Shown here: positions 8,086-16,741 of the stretch, piece after piece
Layout: each line of letters begins with the position of its first letter
Numbering within the stretch: the stretch's first letter is position 1
DNA from: Chitinophaga eiseniae
GTDB taxonomy: Bacteria > Bacteroidota > Bacteroidia > Chitinophagales > Chitinophagaceae
Assembly: GCF_012641265.1 (NCBI RefSeq)
Contig: NZ_JABAHZ010000002.1
Location: forward strand, 434,001-498,000
Direction: 5' to 3'
DNA: 64,000 bases
Made by a program: the position numbers and the translations under genes
Notes under the pieces: generated by a model
Told to the model about the DNA's origin: nothing
What the model saw: the letters and a program-made list of their open reading frames with translations, nothing else
The model's database searches: none

Positions 8086-9516
8086 TTACCAGATACCGAT
8101 TACTTTCCACCAGCCGCCACCAACACCCATCCAGATGATAATGAGTGCAATACTCAGTATAAACCCGCATTTCCACCAGTCTTTCAGATCTACATAAGTA
8201 CTTCCGAAAAAAACCGGCGCAGGACCATGCCCGTAATGTGTGAGCGTTCCGAAAATGCCACCGCAAAAACCCAGCACCAACGCCAGCAAAGTACCTGGAA
8301 TTCCTACGGAAACACCCACGCCTAAAAAGGCGGAATACATAGCTGCCACATGGGCAGTAGCACTCGCAAAAATGTAATGACTATAAAAATATACCAGCAC
8401 AATTATCGGGAAAGCCATCGTCCATTTCAAGCCGCCCACCTGCTGTTTAATCAGGTCGCTGAACCAGGGAATAAAGCCCAGGGTATTGAGAAAGCTCGCC
8501 ATCATTACCAGGGCAGAAAACCATACGATCGTATCCCAGGCTCCTTTTTCCGACTTTACATCTTCCCAGGTGAGCACCTGTGATATTAACAGGAATATGA
8601 GTCCTATCAACGCCGTAGTAGTAGCATCGATACCAAACAGGTCGCCGGTAATCCAAAGAAATAACAGGATCACAAAGGCCAGTAACATCAACCATTCATT
8701 CCGGTGAACGGGTCCCATCTCCTTCAGCTTCTCTGCTGCCATCGCCGGTGCATCACCGGTAGATTTGAGCTCGGGCGGGTATATTTTATACAGTATCCAG
8801 GGAACGGCAATAACAGAAAGCAATGCAGGCACTATGGCCGCTGTAAACCAGGACATCCAGGTAATATCGATGCCCATATTTTTGGCAAACTTCTGACACA
8901 TCGGGTTGCTCGCTGTACCGGTTAAAAACAGGGACGAGGTAATAAGATTCATATTGTAACTGTTCAACGTGAGATAGGCGCCCAACTTACGATGGGTGGC
9001 CGGATCTTCAGGAACAGAACCAAAGTTCATCGCCATCGACTTCATAATAGGATAAATAATTCCTCCTCCCCTGGCTGTATTGCTGGGTACTGCCGGCGCC
9101 AGCACCAGGTCGGCCAACCCCAGCCCATAGGCCAGCCCCAATGAGCTGCGACCAAATACACGAATAAACAGGTAGGCTATCCGTTTGCCCAGTCCCGTTT
9201 TTATGAATCCCCGGGCAATAAAAAAGGAGATGCCGATCAGCCATATCACTTTATCTCCAAAGCTGCTCAGTGCCAGTGTAATGGATTTGGAAGGGTTTCC
9301 CGGCGCCAGCACCCCGGTAACTGCTACCAGCGTAATAGCGATCATAGACATAGTGCCCATGCTGGCAGCTTTCATAATAATGCCGACAATCGTTGCCAGG
9401 AAAATAGCCAACAGGTGCCAGGCCTCTTCCTTTACGCCCGCCGGCGCAGGAATAAACCACACAATCAGGCCAAATGCCAGCGTAATCAACAATTGCGGAT
9501 ACTTGATTTCTTTCAT
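8086..9516 (-). CDS. DASS family anion:Na+ symporter (CitT/2-oxoglutarate-malate translocator type)
   Basis: A very hydrophobic protein with about 12 membrane segments. The two substrate/sodium motifs of the divalent anion:sodium symporter family are visible: SNTARGGG (about residue 145) and SATAHVAAM near residue 385. The last loop contains LTHYGHGPAPVFFGS, typical of the CitT/YflS branch that moves di- and tricarboxylates. The ATG at 9516 is chosen; the upstream ATG at 9540 would overlap the porin gene by 13 nt. It follows the porin with an 11-nt gap, so the pair likely provides outer- and inner-membrane passage for the same anion. Confidence 0.9.
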   Translation of the reverse strand: MKEIKYPQLLITLAFGLIVWFIPAPAGVKEEAWHLLAIFLATIVGIIMKAASMGTMSMIAITLVAVTGVLAPGNPSKSITLALSSFGDKVIWLIGISFFIARGFIKTGLGKRIAYLFIRVFGRSSLGLAYGLGLADLVLAPAVPSNTARGGGIIYPIMKSMAMNFGSVPEDPATHRKLGAYLTLNSYNMNLITSSLFLTGTASNPMCQKFAKNMGIDITWMSWFTAAIVPALLSVIAVPWILYKIYPPELKSTGDAPAMAAEKLKEMGPVHRNEWLMLLAFVILLFLWITGDLFGIDATTTALIGLIFLLISQVLTWEDVKSEKGAWDTIVWFSALVMMASFLNTLGFIPWFSDLIKQQVGGLKWTMAFPIIVLVYFYSHYIFASATAHVAAMYSAFLGVGVSVGIPGTLLALVLGFCGGIFGTLTHYGHGPAPVFFGSTYVDLKDWWKCGFILSIALIIIWMGVGGGWWKVIGIW

Positions 9517-9527
9517 AATGACGGGCT

Positions 9528-10700
9528 TTAAAATCTGCATTGAACCTGTGCTATCAACAGGTTGCTGTTATGTGTTTTGGTACCTGGTATATCGCGGTTG
9601 TATTGATCTATCTGCATTCCTAACTGAATACGGCCACCATAATCTTTCAGGAAAGCCAGGCTCACCATAGGAATGTAGGATTGCCGTACGGTGCCGTCGT
9701 GCTTTTGATCGTCTTTAAAATATTCATAGCGCATCGACACCTCGACAGACGTGAGTTTATGGAAGTTAATCTTGTAGCGGAAATTGGGAAGAATATACAC
9801 GCCGCTCATAATATACCGGCTAACCGGCTCTTTACGCAAGCTATCCGGCAGCGCATAATAGAGCTGATGGTTGTTGCCCTGCTTATATTCCGACTGCAAT
9901 TGCAGATCCCATTTAGGCGCCAGCGGTATTACGCCGCTAACATCCACGCCCACTGCATATACGCTTTGCCGCTTTACGGCGCCAAAACCGCCGTTGAGCC
10001 CCAGCGACAGCCTATTCATATCGCCCAGCTCCAGCCGGGCGGTACCCAGCTTACCGTTATCATTGTCCGATACCTGGTTGCGGTTATTGCCATTTACTAC
10101 CGACAGCGCATATTTCATGGGCACTTTGCTGTCTTTATTAAATGCGCCAAACATGGATACGCCTATCTGGAAACTCTGCCAGCCATTGCTGCCGAAGGCA
10201 TAGTACTGGTTGGAGAAGTCCATCGACTGTATAATATCTACAGGGTATAGATCCTCCAGGCCAAAAGATGGTCTGAATTGACCAATAGTGAAGTTCAGGG
10301 CATCGTTCCATCGATAAGATACATAGGCATTTTCCAGTACCTTCCCTTTAGTATCGCCGGAAAACTCCGCGAGATTAATCAATACTGCCGCAGTAAAGCG
10401 ATCGCTTACCTGCGCCTTGGCCTGTAAGCGGGCCCGTTTGATACTGAAACTATTCCGTACCACTTCTTCTGCATCTGGCTGATGTACCCCATTTACATCT
10501 ACACCTCTTACGAGCGAACCAGTATAACGGGCCTGGAAAACGCCCCCAAATGAAATCTTTTTTATAAATCCCGGAAGCAGGCGGGTAGAATCTTTCGGCG
10601 TACTATCACGTACCGCCGGCGGAGGCAACCAGGCATAAGCGGGAGCCGCAATGAGACAGCACAGCAGTAAAGTAACAAGAGGTAAAAATCGTTTATGCAT
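9528..10700 (-). CDS. outer-membrane porin of the phosphate-selective porin O/P (OprO/OprP-like) family
   Basis: 390 residues with a clear signal peptide (hydrophobic LLLCCLIAAPAYA near residues 12-25). The mature part alternates aromatic and polar residues as in beta barrels and ends in a C-terminal ...LLIAQVQCRF with terminal Phe. GQFRPSFGLEDLYP, VSDRFTAAVLINLAEF and SVEVSMRYEYFKDD are typical of the porin O/P family. Selectivity is unknown; coupling with a dicarboxylate/anion symporter suggests an organic or inorganic anion. The inverted repeat at 10783-10920 lies in its upstream region. Confidence 0.86.
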   Translation of the reverse strand: MHKRFLPLVTLLLCCLIAAPAYAWLPPPAVRDSTPKDSTRLLPGFIKKISFGGVFQARYTGSLVRGVDVNGVHQPDAEEVVRNSFSIKRARLQAKAQVSDRFTAAVLINLAEFSGDTKGKVLENAYVSYRWNDALNFTIGQFRPSFGLEDLYPVDIIQSMDFSNQYYAFGSNGWQSFQIGVSMFGAFNKDSKVPMKYALSVVNGNNRNQVSDNDNGKLGTARLELGDMNRLSLGLNGGFGAVKRQSVYAVGVDVSGVIPLAPKWDLQLQSEYKQGNNHQLYYALPDSLRKEPVSRYIMSGVYILPNFRYKINFHKLTSVEVSMRYEYFKDDQKHDGTVRQSYIPMVSLAFLKDYGGRIQLGMQIDQYNRDIPGTKTHNSNLLIAQVQCRF

Positions 10701-10782
10701 GCAGGATAGTTATCAGGTTTTCAACAATGAACAGCAACGGCCTTACCCCGGATAACACCGCTTAACAAAAAAGGTTCGAAGT

Positions 10783-10920
10783 AAGCAGAAAGCGAAAAGC
10801 GAAAAGCTATTGTGGAGAATGACCAGAGCGAATTTTTAAATACTCGCTAAGATCATTCTCCACAATAGCTTTTCGCTTTTCGCTTTTCGCTTTTTGCTTT
10901 TCGCTTTTCGCTTTCTGCTT
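10783..10920. repeat. long inverted repeat built of AAAAGC heptads (copy A)
   Basis: The left arm (10783-10833) reads GCAGAAAGC, two GAAAAGC units, then TATTGTGGAGAATGACC. The right arm (10847-10920) is its complement but holds five heptads instead of two. The spacer contains a smaller GCGA/TCGC dyad. The arm reaches the first base of the S46 peptidase stop codon at 10920-10922. A second copy with the same plan lies at 49419-49525. It could fold into a large hairpin and act as a terminator, but the heptad array and core go beyond a normal terminator. Confidence 0.85.
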
Positions 10921-13082
10921 TATTTCACCAGCTTCAGCTCATTGATGATATTTTTTGCACCACCCAATTTTTCAATGCACCATAGTACGTAACGTACGTC
11001 TACGCAGATAGTACGATTAAACTCAGCGTCGAACTGGATTTTGTGGCTCAGCGCTTCGTAGTTACCATCGAAGGCCAGGCCAATCAGTTCGCCGTTGGCG
11101 TTGATAACTGGAGAACCTGAGTTACCACCGGTAATGTCGTTAGTAGTAATAAAACCTACTACTATATCATTGCGTTTAGCATCTTTATACTGACCAAAAT
11201 CTTTTTTGTTATACAGGTCCAGGTAGTTGGCTGGCAGGTCAAATTCGTAATCGCCGGGAACATACTTCTCGATCACACCTTTCATGGTAGTTACGTAATC
11301 GTAGTGTACCGCATCGCGGGGAGCGTATGGTTTCACCTGGCCATAAGATAAGCGCATGGTAAAGTTTGCGTCAGGGTACCTGTTGGCGTTGGGATTCATC
11401 TGCATAACGCCTTTCAGGTAGGTACGGCCCAGGTCATTGATTTTGGTGTTGAACTGGGTATACAAGGGCAGGTACTTACCAATATAGTTTTTGATAAATG
11501 TGCTGGCATATGCGAAAGCTGGATCGTTCTGCAGGGTAACTGCATCCGGATTGGCTACGAATGCTTTCCATTTGGCATCGTCAAAAATCATAGTATTGCT
11601 CATTACGCCGGTGGCCCAGGTACGATACGTATTGTCTTCATCCAGGCTGCCGTACTTGGCTTTCAGCGCATCGTAGAAACCCGCTGGCTGCTGGTCTTTA
11701 GCGATGTCGGTGTAATACATATGGCAGGTAGCTGCGAGGATTTTCTGGTCGCTGGGTTTGTTTTCGCCTTCCAGGAAAGCCGTGCGGGCTTTGTCTGCTG
11801 CTTCTATGGCCTGTTTCACGGCGTCTTTGGGAGCGCCTGGCGTTACCAGTGCTCTTTCCACACCCATGAGGGAGCCTGCAAAAGATGCCAGCGGGGAGCC
11901 CAGGATACCTTCATTCAGGTATACGCGTTGTTTAGCGTAAGGGGTCCATGCTTTATAAGTGGCTTCGTAATCTTTCAATACGTTGGCAAATTCAGGTTTG
12001 TCTTGTGCCCATTTAGCAAAAGCAGCTTCCTGTTTTTGTTTATCGGCCAGTACACCATGTTTTTCCAGTTGTTTGGTTTCGCCATCAAAGAATTTCCAGT
12101 AGTTGGCGATACCGGCGTAAGAAGAAGCTAACTGCAATTTAACCGCAGGATCTTTCTTCATCTGTTCAAACATGGCTTTCAGTCTAACATCGCGGAGGTT
12201 TACCAGGTAAGGGTTTTCAATGCTGGTTTTCAGTTGTATACCATAGGAGGTTTCGTAACGGTTGGTACCGCCGGGATAACCAAAGATCATGGCATAATCA
12301 TTTTCCTTCACGCCTTTAATAGACACCGGCAGGAAGTGCTTAGGTTTCAGGGGCACGTTGTCGGCGGCATAAGGTGCAGGCTTACCGTCTTTCCCGGTAT
12401 ATACGCGGAAGATGGAGAAGTCGCCGGTATGACGTGGCCACTCCCAGTTGTCGGTGTCACCACCGAATTTACCCACACTTTCAGGAGGGGTACCTACGAG
12501 ACGGATGTCTTTATAGCGCTCATATACAAACAGCAGGTACTGGTTGCCTTTGAACATAGGTACCACTTTGGCTTCGTAGCCGGTATTGGCAATAGTTTTA
12601 GAGATGATATCGCCATATACCTGTTGTTCCTTCTTGGCTCTATCAGCGCCGTCGAGGCCTTTCAGGGCATCTTCCACTTCTTTGGTCACATCTTCTACTC
12701 TGATCAGGAACTGTACAGAGAGTTGCGAGGAGGTGATTTCCTCCTGTTTATTTTTAGCGTAAAATCCGTTTTTCAGGTAGTTATGCTCAACAGAGCTGGC
12801 GGCGGCAATGGCGCCATAGCCGCAGTGGTGGTTGGTAAAAATGAGGCCTTCGTTGCTAACAATTTCTCCGGTACAACCACCACCAAAAATAACGATGGCA
12901 TCTTTAAGGGAAGCTTTGTTGATGCTGTACAACTGTTCTTTGGTAAGCTTTAATCCACGCTTTACCATGTCGTTGTATGTTTGTTGCCCCAGTAAATAAG
13001 GTAACCACATGCCCTCATCTGCTTTAGCCCACTTGACAGATACGCTAAACAGCAAGAGCAAAACCAGTAATTTTTTTCTCAT
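10920..13082 (-). CDS. S46 family dipeptidyl peptidase, DPP7-like
   Basis: 720 residues with a cleavable signal (LLVLLLLFSVSVKWAKA) and the N-terminal DEGMWLP that opens mature S46 enzymes. The chymotrypsin-fold triad is visible: His in TNHHCGY (residues 83-89), Asp in the DTDNWEWPRHTGDF region, and Ser655 in GGNSGSPV. Residue 673, which is Arg in Asp/Glu-specific DPP11 and Gly in DPP7, is Gly here (LAFDGN). This predicts preference for hydrophobic P1 residues. These periplasmic enzymes release dipeptides from oligopeptides. The specificity assignment is inference from one position. Confidence 0.93.
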   Translation of the reverse strand: MRKKLLVLLLLFSVSVKWAKADEGMWLPYLLGQQTYNDMVKRGLKLTKEQLYSINKASLKDAIVIFGGGCTGEIVSNEGLIFTNHHCGYGAIAAASSVEHNYLKNGFYAKNKQEEITSSQLSVQFLIRVEDVTKEVEDALKGLDGADRAKKEQQVYGDIISKTIANTGYEAKVVPMFKGNQYLLFVYERYKDIRLVGTPPESVGKFGGDTDNWEWPRHTGDFSIFRVYTGKDGKPAPYAADNVPLKPKHFLPVSIKGVKENDYAMIFGYPGGTNRYETSYGIQLKTSIENPYLVNLRDVRLKAMFEQMKKDPAVKLQLASSYAGIANYWKFFDGETKQLEKHGVLADKQKQEAAFAKWAQDKPEFANVLKDYEATYKAWTPYAKQRVYLNEGILGSPLASFAGSLMGVERALVTPGAPKDAVKQAIEAADKARTAFLEGENKPSDQKILAATCHMYYTDIAKDQQPAGFYDALKAKYGSLDEDNTYRTWATGVMSNTMIFDDAKWKAFVANPDAVTLQNDPAFAYASTFIKNYIGKYLPLYTQFNTKINDLGRTYLKGVMQMNPNANRYPDANFTMRLSYGQVKPYAPRDAVHYDYVTTMKGVIEKYVPGDYEFDLPANYLDLYNKKDFGQYKDAKRNDIVVGFITTNDITGGNSGSPVINANGELIGLAFDGNYEALSHKIQFDAEFNRTICVDVRYVLWCIEKLGGAKNIINELKLVK

Positions 13083-13111
13083 ATTAAATCAGGTTTTGTT
13101 TTTTAGGACCT

Positions 13112-13119
13112 CAAACCTA
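13112..13119 (-). promoter_or_regulatory. Bacteroidota -7 promoter element before the S46 peptidase
   Basis: The minus strand reads TAGGTTTG, an exact TAnnTTTG match, 30 nt before the ATG. No clear -33 box is seen. Confidence 0.45.
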
Positions 13120-13282
13120 CCTATTTTTTTCCTATTGGGCAGGGGTCGGCAGATCCGTCTACATACATAATAATTATTTTTATATAATAGCTACTGAAAG
13201 AAAAACTGGAATATGATTTGCTTAAGGGGAACAGCCTTGAAGGCCATGCCAATTATTTGTTTCATTTAAAATGAGTTGTGAT

Positions 13283-13720
13283 ATGAAAAAGATATTCTTA
13301 GTACTGGGACTGGCTGCATTTTTTGCCTGCAACGAGAGCAGCCAGCAACAGAAGAAAAAGGAAGAAGTAAAAGAAAACATCAAAAATGCGGCAGAAGACA
13401 TTAAATCAGCCGCCAATAGTACCGGCGATTACCTGTCTGAACAAAAGGACCAGGCAGCGGAAGCTATCCGGGAACGGATCAGGGAAATAGATCAGACATC
13501 TGAGGAGTTGAAAAAACAGGGGGATGAAAAAAGTAAGTCTGCCCGCAGAAAGCTGGGAGCATTAAAAGCGGAGATGAACAGGGAACTGGAAGATGTAAAA
13601 AGCAGCAGTGCGGAAAAATGGGACAGTACGCGTACAGCTGTGGATCAATTGATGAAAAAATCGGACAAAGAGTGGACAGACTTCAAACAGGATTTTAAAG
13701 ATCTGTTCAAAAAGGATTAA
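13283..13720 (+). CDS. small charged coiled-coil lipoprotein
   Basis: 145 residues. The leader MKKIFLVLGLAAFFAC ends in a lipobox-like FFAC, so it is probably lipid-anchored. The mature protein is almost entirely Lys/Glu/Asp/Gln/Ala-rich helix with heptad-like spacing (EEVKENIKNAAEDIKSAAN, REIDQTSEELKKQG, KSDKEWTDFKQDFKDLF) and no Cys, so an extended coiled coil is expected. It resembles apolipoprotein/LEA-like stress proteins in composition only. The frame opens earlier at 13271, but MKK gives the canonical signal. Function not recognised. Confidence 0.72.
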   Translation: MKKIFLVLGLAAFFACNESSQQQKKKEEVKENIKNAAEDIKSAANSTGDYLSEQKDQAAEAIRERIREIDQTSEELKKQGDEKSKSARRKLGALKAEMNRELEDVKSSSAEKWDSTRTAVDQLMKKSDKEWTDFKQDFKDLFKKD

Positions 13721-13755
13721 AGAATACTGCAGTATATCTTCAAAATTCGGTAATC

Positions 13756-13787
13756 CTTGTTCCGTGAACATTAATCTTGTAATTTTA
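13756..13787 (+). promoter_or_regulatory. candidate promoter before rnhB
   Basis: CTTG at 13756-13759 and TAATTTTA at 13780-13787 are separated by 20 nt, close to the Bacteroidota TTTG/TAnnTTTG arrangement (one mismatch in each box). It ends 20 nt before the rnhB start. Confidence 0.4.
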
Positions 13788-13807
13788 CCCGGATTAATAG
13801 ATTTGAT

Positions 13808-14407
13808 TTGTTACTTTCTTATTATCAGGAATTATTAACAGAAGCCGGCTGTGATGAAGCCGGAAGGGGATGCCTTGCGGGTCCTGTGTTTGCGGCAGCC
13901 GTTATACTGCCGAAGGATTTCCGTCATCCGCTGCTCAACGATTCCAAACAGTTGAAGGCATCTGACCGGGATATCCTCAGACCGGTGATTGAAGAAAAAG
14001 CCATCTGCTATGCCGTGGCCAGTGTAGATAACGTAGAAATTGACAAGATAAATATATTAAAAGCCTCTTTCAAGGCCATGCACCTGGCATTGGAAAAGCT
14101 GCAACAACAACCCGAATTTATCCTGGTAGATGGAAATCGCTTTTATGCTTACGGCAGTACGCCCCACGCCTGTATTATCCAGGGCGATGGTAAATATGCC
14201 TCCATTGCAGCAGCTTCCATCCTGGCTAAAACCTACCGGGATGAATACATGCAGCAGTTGCATGGGGACTATCCGCATTTCGGCTGGGATGTAAATAAAG
14301 GGTATCCTACCAAACAACACCGGGATGCATTACGTGAGTTTGGTGAAACGCCTTTCCACCGGAAATCATTTCGCTTGTTACCAGAGCAATTGGAGTTAGA
14401 CCTGTAG
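13808..14407 (+). CDS. rnhB: ribonuclease HII
   Basis: 199 residues, normal for RNase HII, which nicks RNA:DNA hybrids and misincorporated ribonucleotides. The active-site motif DEAGRG is at residues 16-21 (Asp16, Glu17). Asp about 108 in ILVDGNRF and the Asp in TYRDEYM near 144 complete the four-acid site. The Gly-rich GCLAGPV segment and SKQLKASDR are also conserved. The only start compatible with the conserved N-terminus is TTG at 13808; there is no in-frame ATG before the DEAGRG motif. The stop codon TAG is part of a half-copy of the AAAGC repeat. Confidence 0.93.
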   Translation: MLLSYYQELLTEAGCDEAGRGCLAGPVFAAAVILPKDFRHPLLNDSKQLKASDRDILRPVIEEKAICYAVASVDNVEIDKINILKASFKAMHLALEKLQQQPEFILVDGNRFYAYGSTPHACIIQGDGKYASIAAASILAKTYRDEYMQQLHGDYPHFGWDVNKGYPTKQHRDALREFGETPFHRKSFRLLPEQLELDL

Positions 14408-14421
14408 AAAGCGAAAGCTTA
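14406..14421 (+). repeat. half-copy of the AAAGC heptad repeat at the rnhB stop
   Basis: AGAAAGCGAAAGCTTA starts within the rnhB stop codon and matches the outer end of the arms at 10783 and 49419 (AGAAAGC plus one shortened unit). No complementary arm is seen nearby, so it looks like a solo or decayed arm. At this length, chance resemblance cannot be excluded. Confidence 0.4.
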
Positions 14422-14445
14422 GGGCTCTGTTAACCTTAGACTTAT

Positions 14446-14453
14446 TAATTTTG
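14446..14453 (+). promoter_or_regulatory. Bacteroidota -7 promoter element before rpoN
   Basis: TAATTTTG matches TAnnTTTG exactly and ends 18 nt before the rpoN ATG, implying a short leader of roughly 12 nt. Confidence 0.45.
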
Positions 14454-14471
14454 CCCTATTAGGGAACAATT

Positions 14472-15959
14472 ATGTTAAAGCAGACACAACAGCAAAAATT
14501 ATTACAGAAGCTTTCACCTCAGCAAATTCAGCTCATGAAATTGCTGCAGGTACCTACTGTAAACCTGGAAGAGAGGATTAAAGAAGAGCTGGAGGAAAAT
14601 CCTGCCCTGGAATATGGGGAAGAAGCAGGGGAAGACGAATTCAAAGAACAGGAAGAATATGAAACACCTTCCGAAGAAGATGAATTTGAACCCGATGGCA
14701 GTGAAAATGAATATGACAATATAGATATTTCTGAATATGTAAGTGAGGGAGATGATGACGTGGCCGATTACAAACTGCGCGATGATAATTATCCCGATCC
14801 CGATGAAAGTAATAAAACCATTCCGATCCGGGTGGAAACTTCTTTTCATGAACACTTACTCAGTCAACTCGGCATGCTGGAACTCGATGAGCACCAGAAC
14901 GCCATTGCAGAACATATCATTGGCAGCATAGACGACGACGGTTACCTGCGCAGGGAAATCAGCTCTATGGTGGATGACCTGTCTTTTTCACAAAATATTG
15001 ATACCACAGAAGAAGAGATTGCATCGCTGATTAAAAAAATACAGGACTTTGATCCGGCCGGTGTTTGTGCCACCGATCTGAAAGAATGCCTGTTATTGCA
15101 GTTGAAACGCAAGTCGCAGGAAGATCCGGGTGTACATAATGCCTACCAGATCCTGGAAAACTACTTCGATGAATTTACCAAGAAGCATTACGAGAAGATA
15201 CAAAAGGCGCTGAGTTTAACAGATGAAGGCCTCAAAGAGGCCATCACACAGATTATCAGGCTTACGCCCAAACCAGGAGGTAATTTTGCCACCCTGAATA
15301 AAGCAGAAAGCTATGTGCTCCCCGACTTCTTTATCCTCAACAACGCCGGCAAACTGGAGCTGACTTTGAACTCCCGCAATGCTCCCGACCTCCGTATTTC
15401 CGGCGGATACCGTGAAATGCTGAAGGAATATGACCGGGGCGACAAAAAAGATAAGCGCCAGAAAGAAGCCGTACTCTTTATCAAGCAAAAGATAGATGCC
15501 GCCAAATGGTTTATAGACGCCATTAAACAACGGCAACATACGCTCCTCTCTACCATGGAGTCTATCATGGATTATCAGCGGGAATTTTTCCTCACCGGGG
15601 ATGAAACCACCATGAAGCCGATGATCCTGAAAGATATCGCCGACCGTACACAACTCGATATTTCTACCGTTAGCCGCGTGGCCAACAGTAAATATGTACA
15701 AACTGAGTTTGGTACCTTTAAACTGAAATTTTTCTTCTCTGAGTCCCTGTCTACCGACAGTGGCGAGGAAGTATCCACCCGGGAGGTGAAGAAGATCTTA
15801 TCGGACCTGATAGAGGCGGAAAATAAACGTAAGCCTTTGAGTGACGAAAATCTAACGAAGATGTTGCAGGACAAGGGATACAATATTGCCCGCCGTACGG
15901 TGGCCAAATACAGGGAACAACTCAATATTCCGGTAGCCCGTTTACGTAAAGAATTATAA
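14472..15959 (+). CDS. rpoN: RNA polymerase sigma-54 factor
   Basis: Alternative sigma factor that recognises -24/-12 promoters and needs AAA+ activators. Region I is Gln/Leu-rich (LKQTQQQKLLQKLSPQQIQLM), followed by a long acidic region II (about residues 45-115) and the core-binding domain (LDEHQNAIAEHIIGSIDDDGYL). The DNA-binding domain has HTH-like DISTVSRVANSKYVQT and the diagnostic RpoN box ARRTVAKYRE at about residues 472-481. Length 495 is normal. A membrane-protein gene follows after 10 nt and is probably co-transcribed. No sigma-54 activator is in the window. Confidence 0.96.
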   Translation: MLKQTQQQKLLQKLSPQQIQLMKLLQVPTVNLEERIKEELEENPALEYGEEAGEDEFKEQEEYETPSEEDEFEPDGSENEYDNIDISEYVSEGDDDVADYKLRDDNYPDPDESNKTIPIRVETSFHEHLLSQLGMLELDEHQNAIAEHIIGSIDDDGYLRREISSMVDDLSFSQNIDTTEEEIASLIKKIQDFDPAGVCATDLKECLLLQLKRKSQEDPGVHNAYQILENYFDEFTKKHYEKIQKALSLTDEGLKEAITQIIRLTPKPGGNFATLNKAESYVLPDFFILNNAGKLELTLNSRNAPDLRISGGYREMLKEYDRGDKKDKRQKEAVLFIKQKIDAAKWFIDAIKQRQHTLLSTMESIMDYQREFFLTGDETTMKPMILKDIADRTQLDISTVSRVANSKYVQTEFGTFKLKFFFSESLSTDSGEEVSTREVKKILSDLIEAENKRKPLSDENLTKMLQDKGYNIARRTVAKYREQLNIPVARLRKEL

Positions 15960-15969
15960 GCACCATACC

Positions 15970-16665
15970 ATGCAAGAACACGCAGTTTTAGACCGGAACG
16001 GGAACTTACACGAAGCGCCGGAATTTTCACCTGGGATGCGATCACTCGCGCAGGTTATTTCCTATATCTCGCATCCGCTGTTCATTCCTTTGCTGGTTAC
16101 CTTCCTGGTATTGGCGTCTATTCCCGAATATATGGTGGCATTTAAGCCGCTGAGCAAGCGCTTTGCTTTTGACATGCTGTATTTCCGGGTAGCGATCATC
16201 AGTATCGGCTTCCCGGTATTAACGCTGTTGCTGGCCAAGGCACTGAAGTTTGTGTCTTCAATATATATGAAGACGCAGCGCGACCGGATCATTCCCTATG
16301 TAGCGATGATCACCTACTACTTCTGGGCATTCTATACTTTTCAACAGGAAGGACGGGCGCCTAAGTTTTATACTGCCTTTTTCCTGGGTGTTTTCCTGAG
16401 TATTTCTATTGCTTTTATTACCAATAACTTTATAAAGACCAGCATGCATACCGTAGGCTGGGGTGGTGTCATTGGATTTTTGGTGTCGCTAGCCTGGGGC
16501 ATGCATATGAATGTATCCGTGCCGCTGGTGATTACCTTTTTCGTAACTGCAGTGGTGGCCACTGCCCGGATGGTGCTGCAGGCACATACTCCCCGGGAAA
16601 TTTATATCGGATTGCTGATTGGTGTTGTTTGCCAGCTGGCCGCTTGCCTGATACTGGTAAAATAA
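15970..16665 (+). CDS. PAP2-like integral membrane protein with degenerate phosphatase motifs
   Basis: 231 residues with about six membrane helices. Remnants of the PAP2 acid phosphatase signature can be traced: a basic patch KTQRDRIIP in place of KX6RP, SMHT in place of PSGH, and ARMVLQAHTPRE in place of SRX5HX3D. In the last, Arg and His keep exact spacing but the Asp is Glu. Such proteins could act on lipid phosphates, but the altered motifs may mean loss of catalysis. It starts 10 nt after rpoN, so the two share a transcript. Function is not established. Confidence 0.65.
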   Translation: MQEHAVLDRNGNLHEAPEFSPGMRSLAQVISYISHPLFIPLLVTFLVLASIPEYMVAFKPLSKRFAFDMLYFRVAIISIGFPVLTLLLAKALKFVSSIYMKTQRDRIIPYVAMITYYFWAFYTFQQEGRAPKFYTAFFLGVFLSISIAFITNNFIKTSMHTVGWGGVIGFLVSLAWGMHMNVSVPLVITFFVTAVVATARMVLQAHTPREIYIGLLIGVVCQLAACLILVK

Positions 16666-16685
16666 GATAACTCTCCTTTCGGGGG

Positions 16686-16741
16686 CCCTGTTTCCGGCCG
16701 GATTTCCTCTGTAACATCGGCAAATCTGACCGGAAACAGGG
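16686..16741 (+). terminator. hairpin after the rpoN operon
   Basis: CCCTGTTTCCGG (16686-16697) pairs with CCGGAAACAGGG (16730-16741), and an inner GATTT/AAATC pairing extends the stem. There is no strong T-run downstream, so it may be a processing or terminating structure at the end of the rpoN-PAP2 transcript. Confidence 0.55.

Noticed and set aside
12234..12953. 239-residue open frame antisense to the S46 peptidase
   Set aside because: Shadow of a conserved enzyme with intact catalytic residues; no independent support.
15300..15325. AAAGCAGAAAGCTATG in rpoN resembling the AAAGC repeat arm
   Set aside because: It is conserved coding sequence, has no complementary arm, and lacks the AATGACC core.
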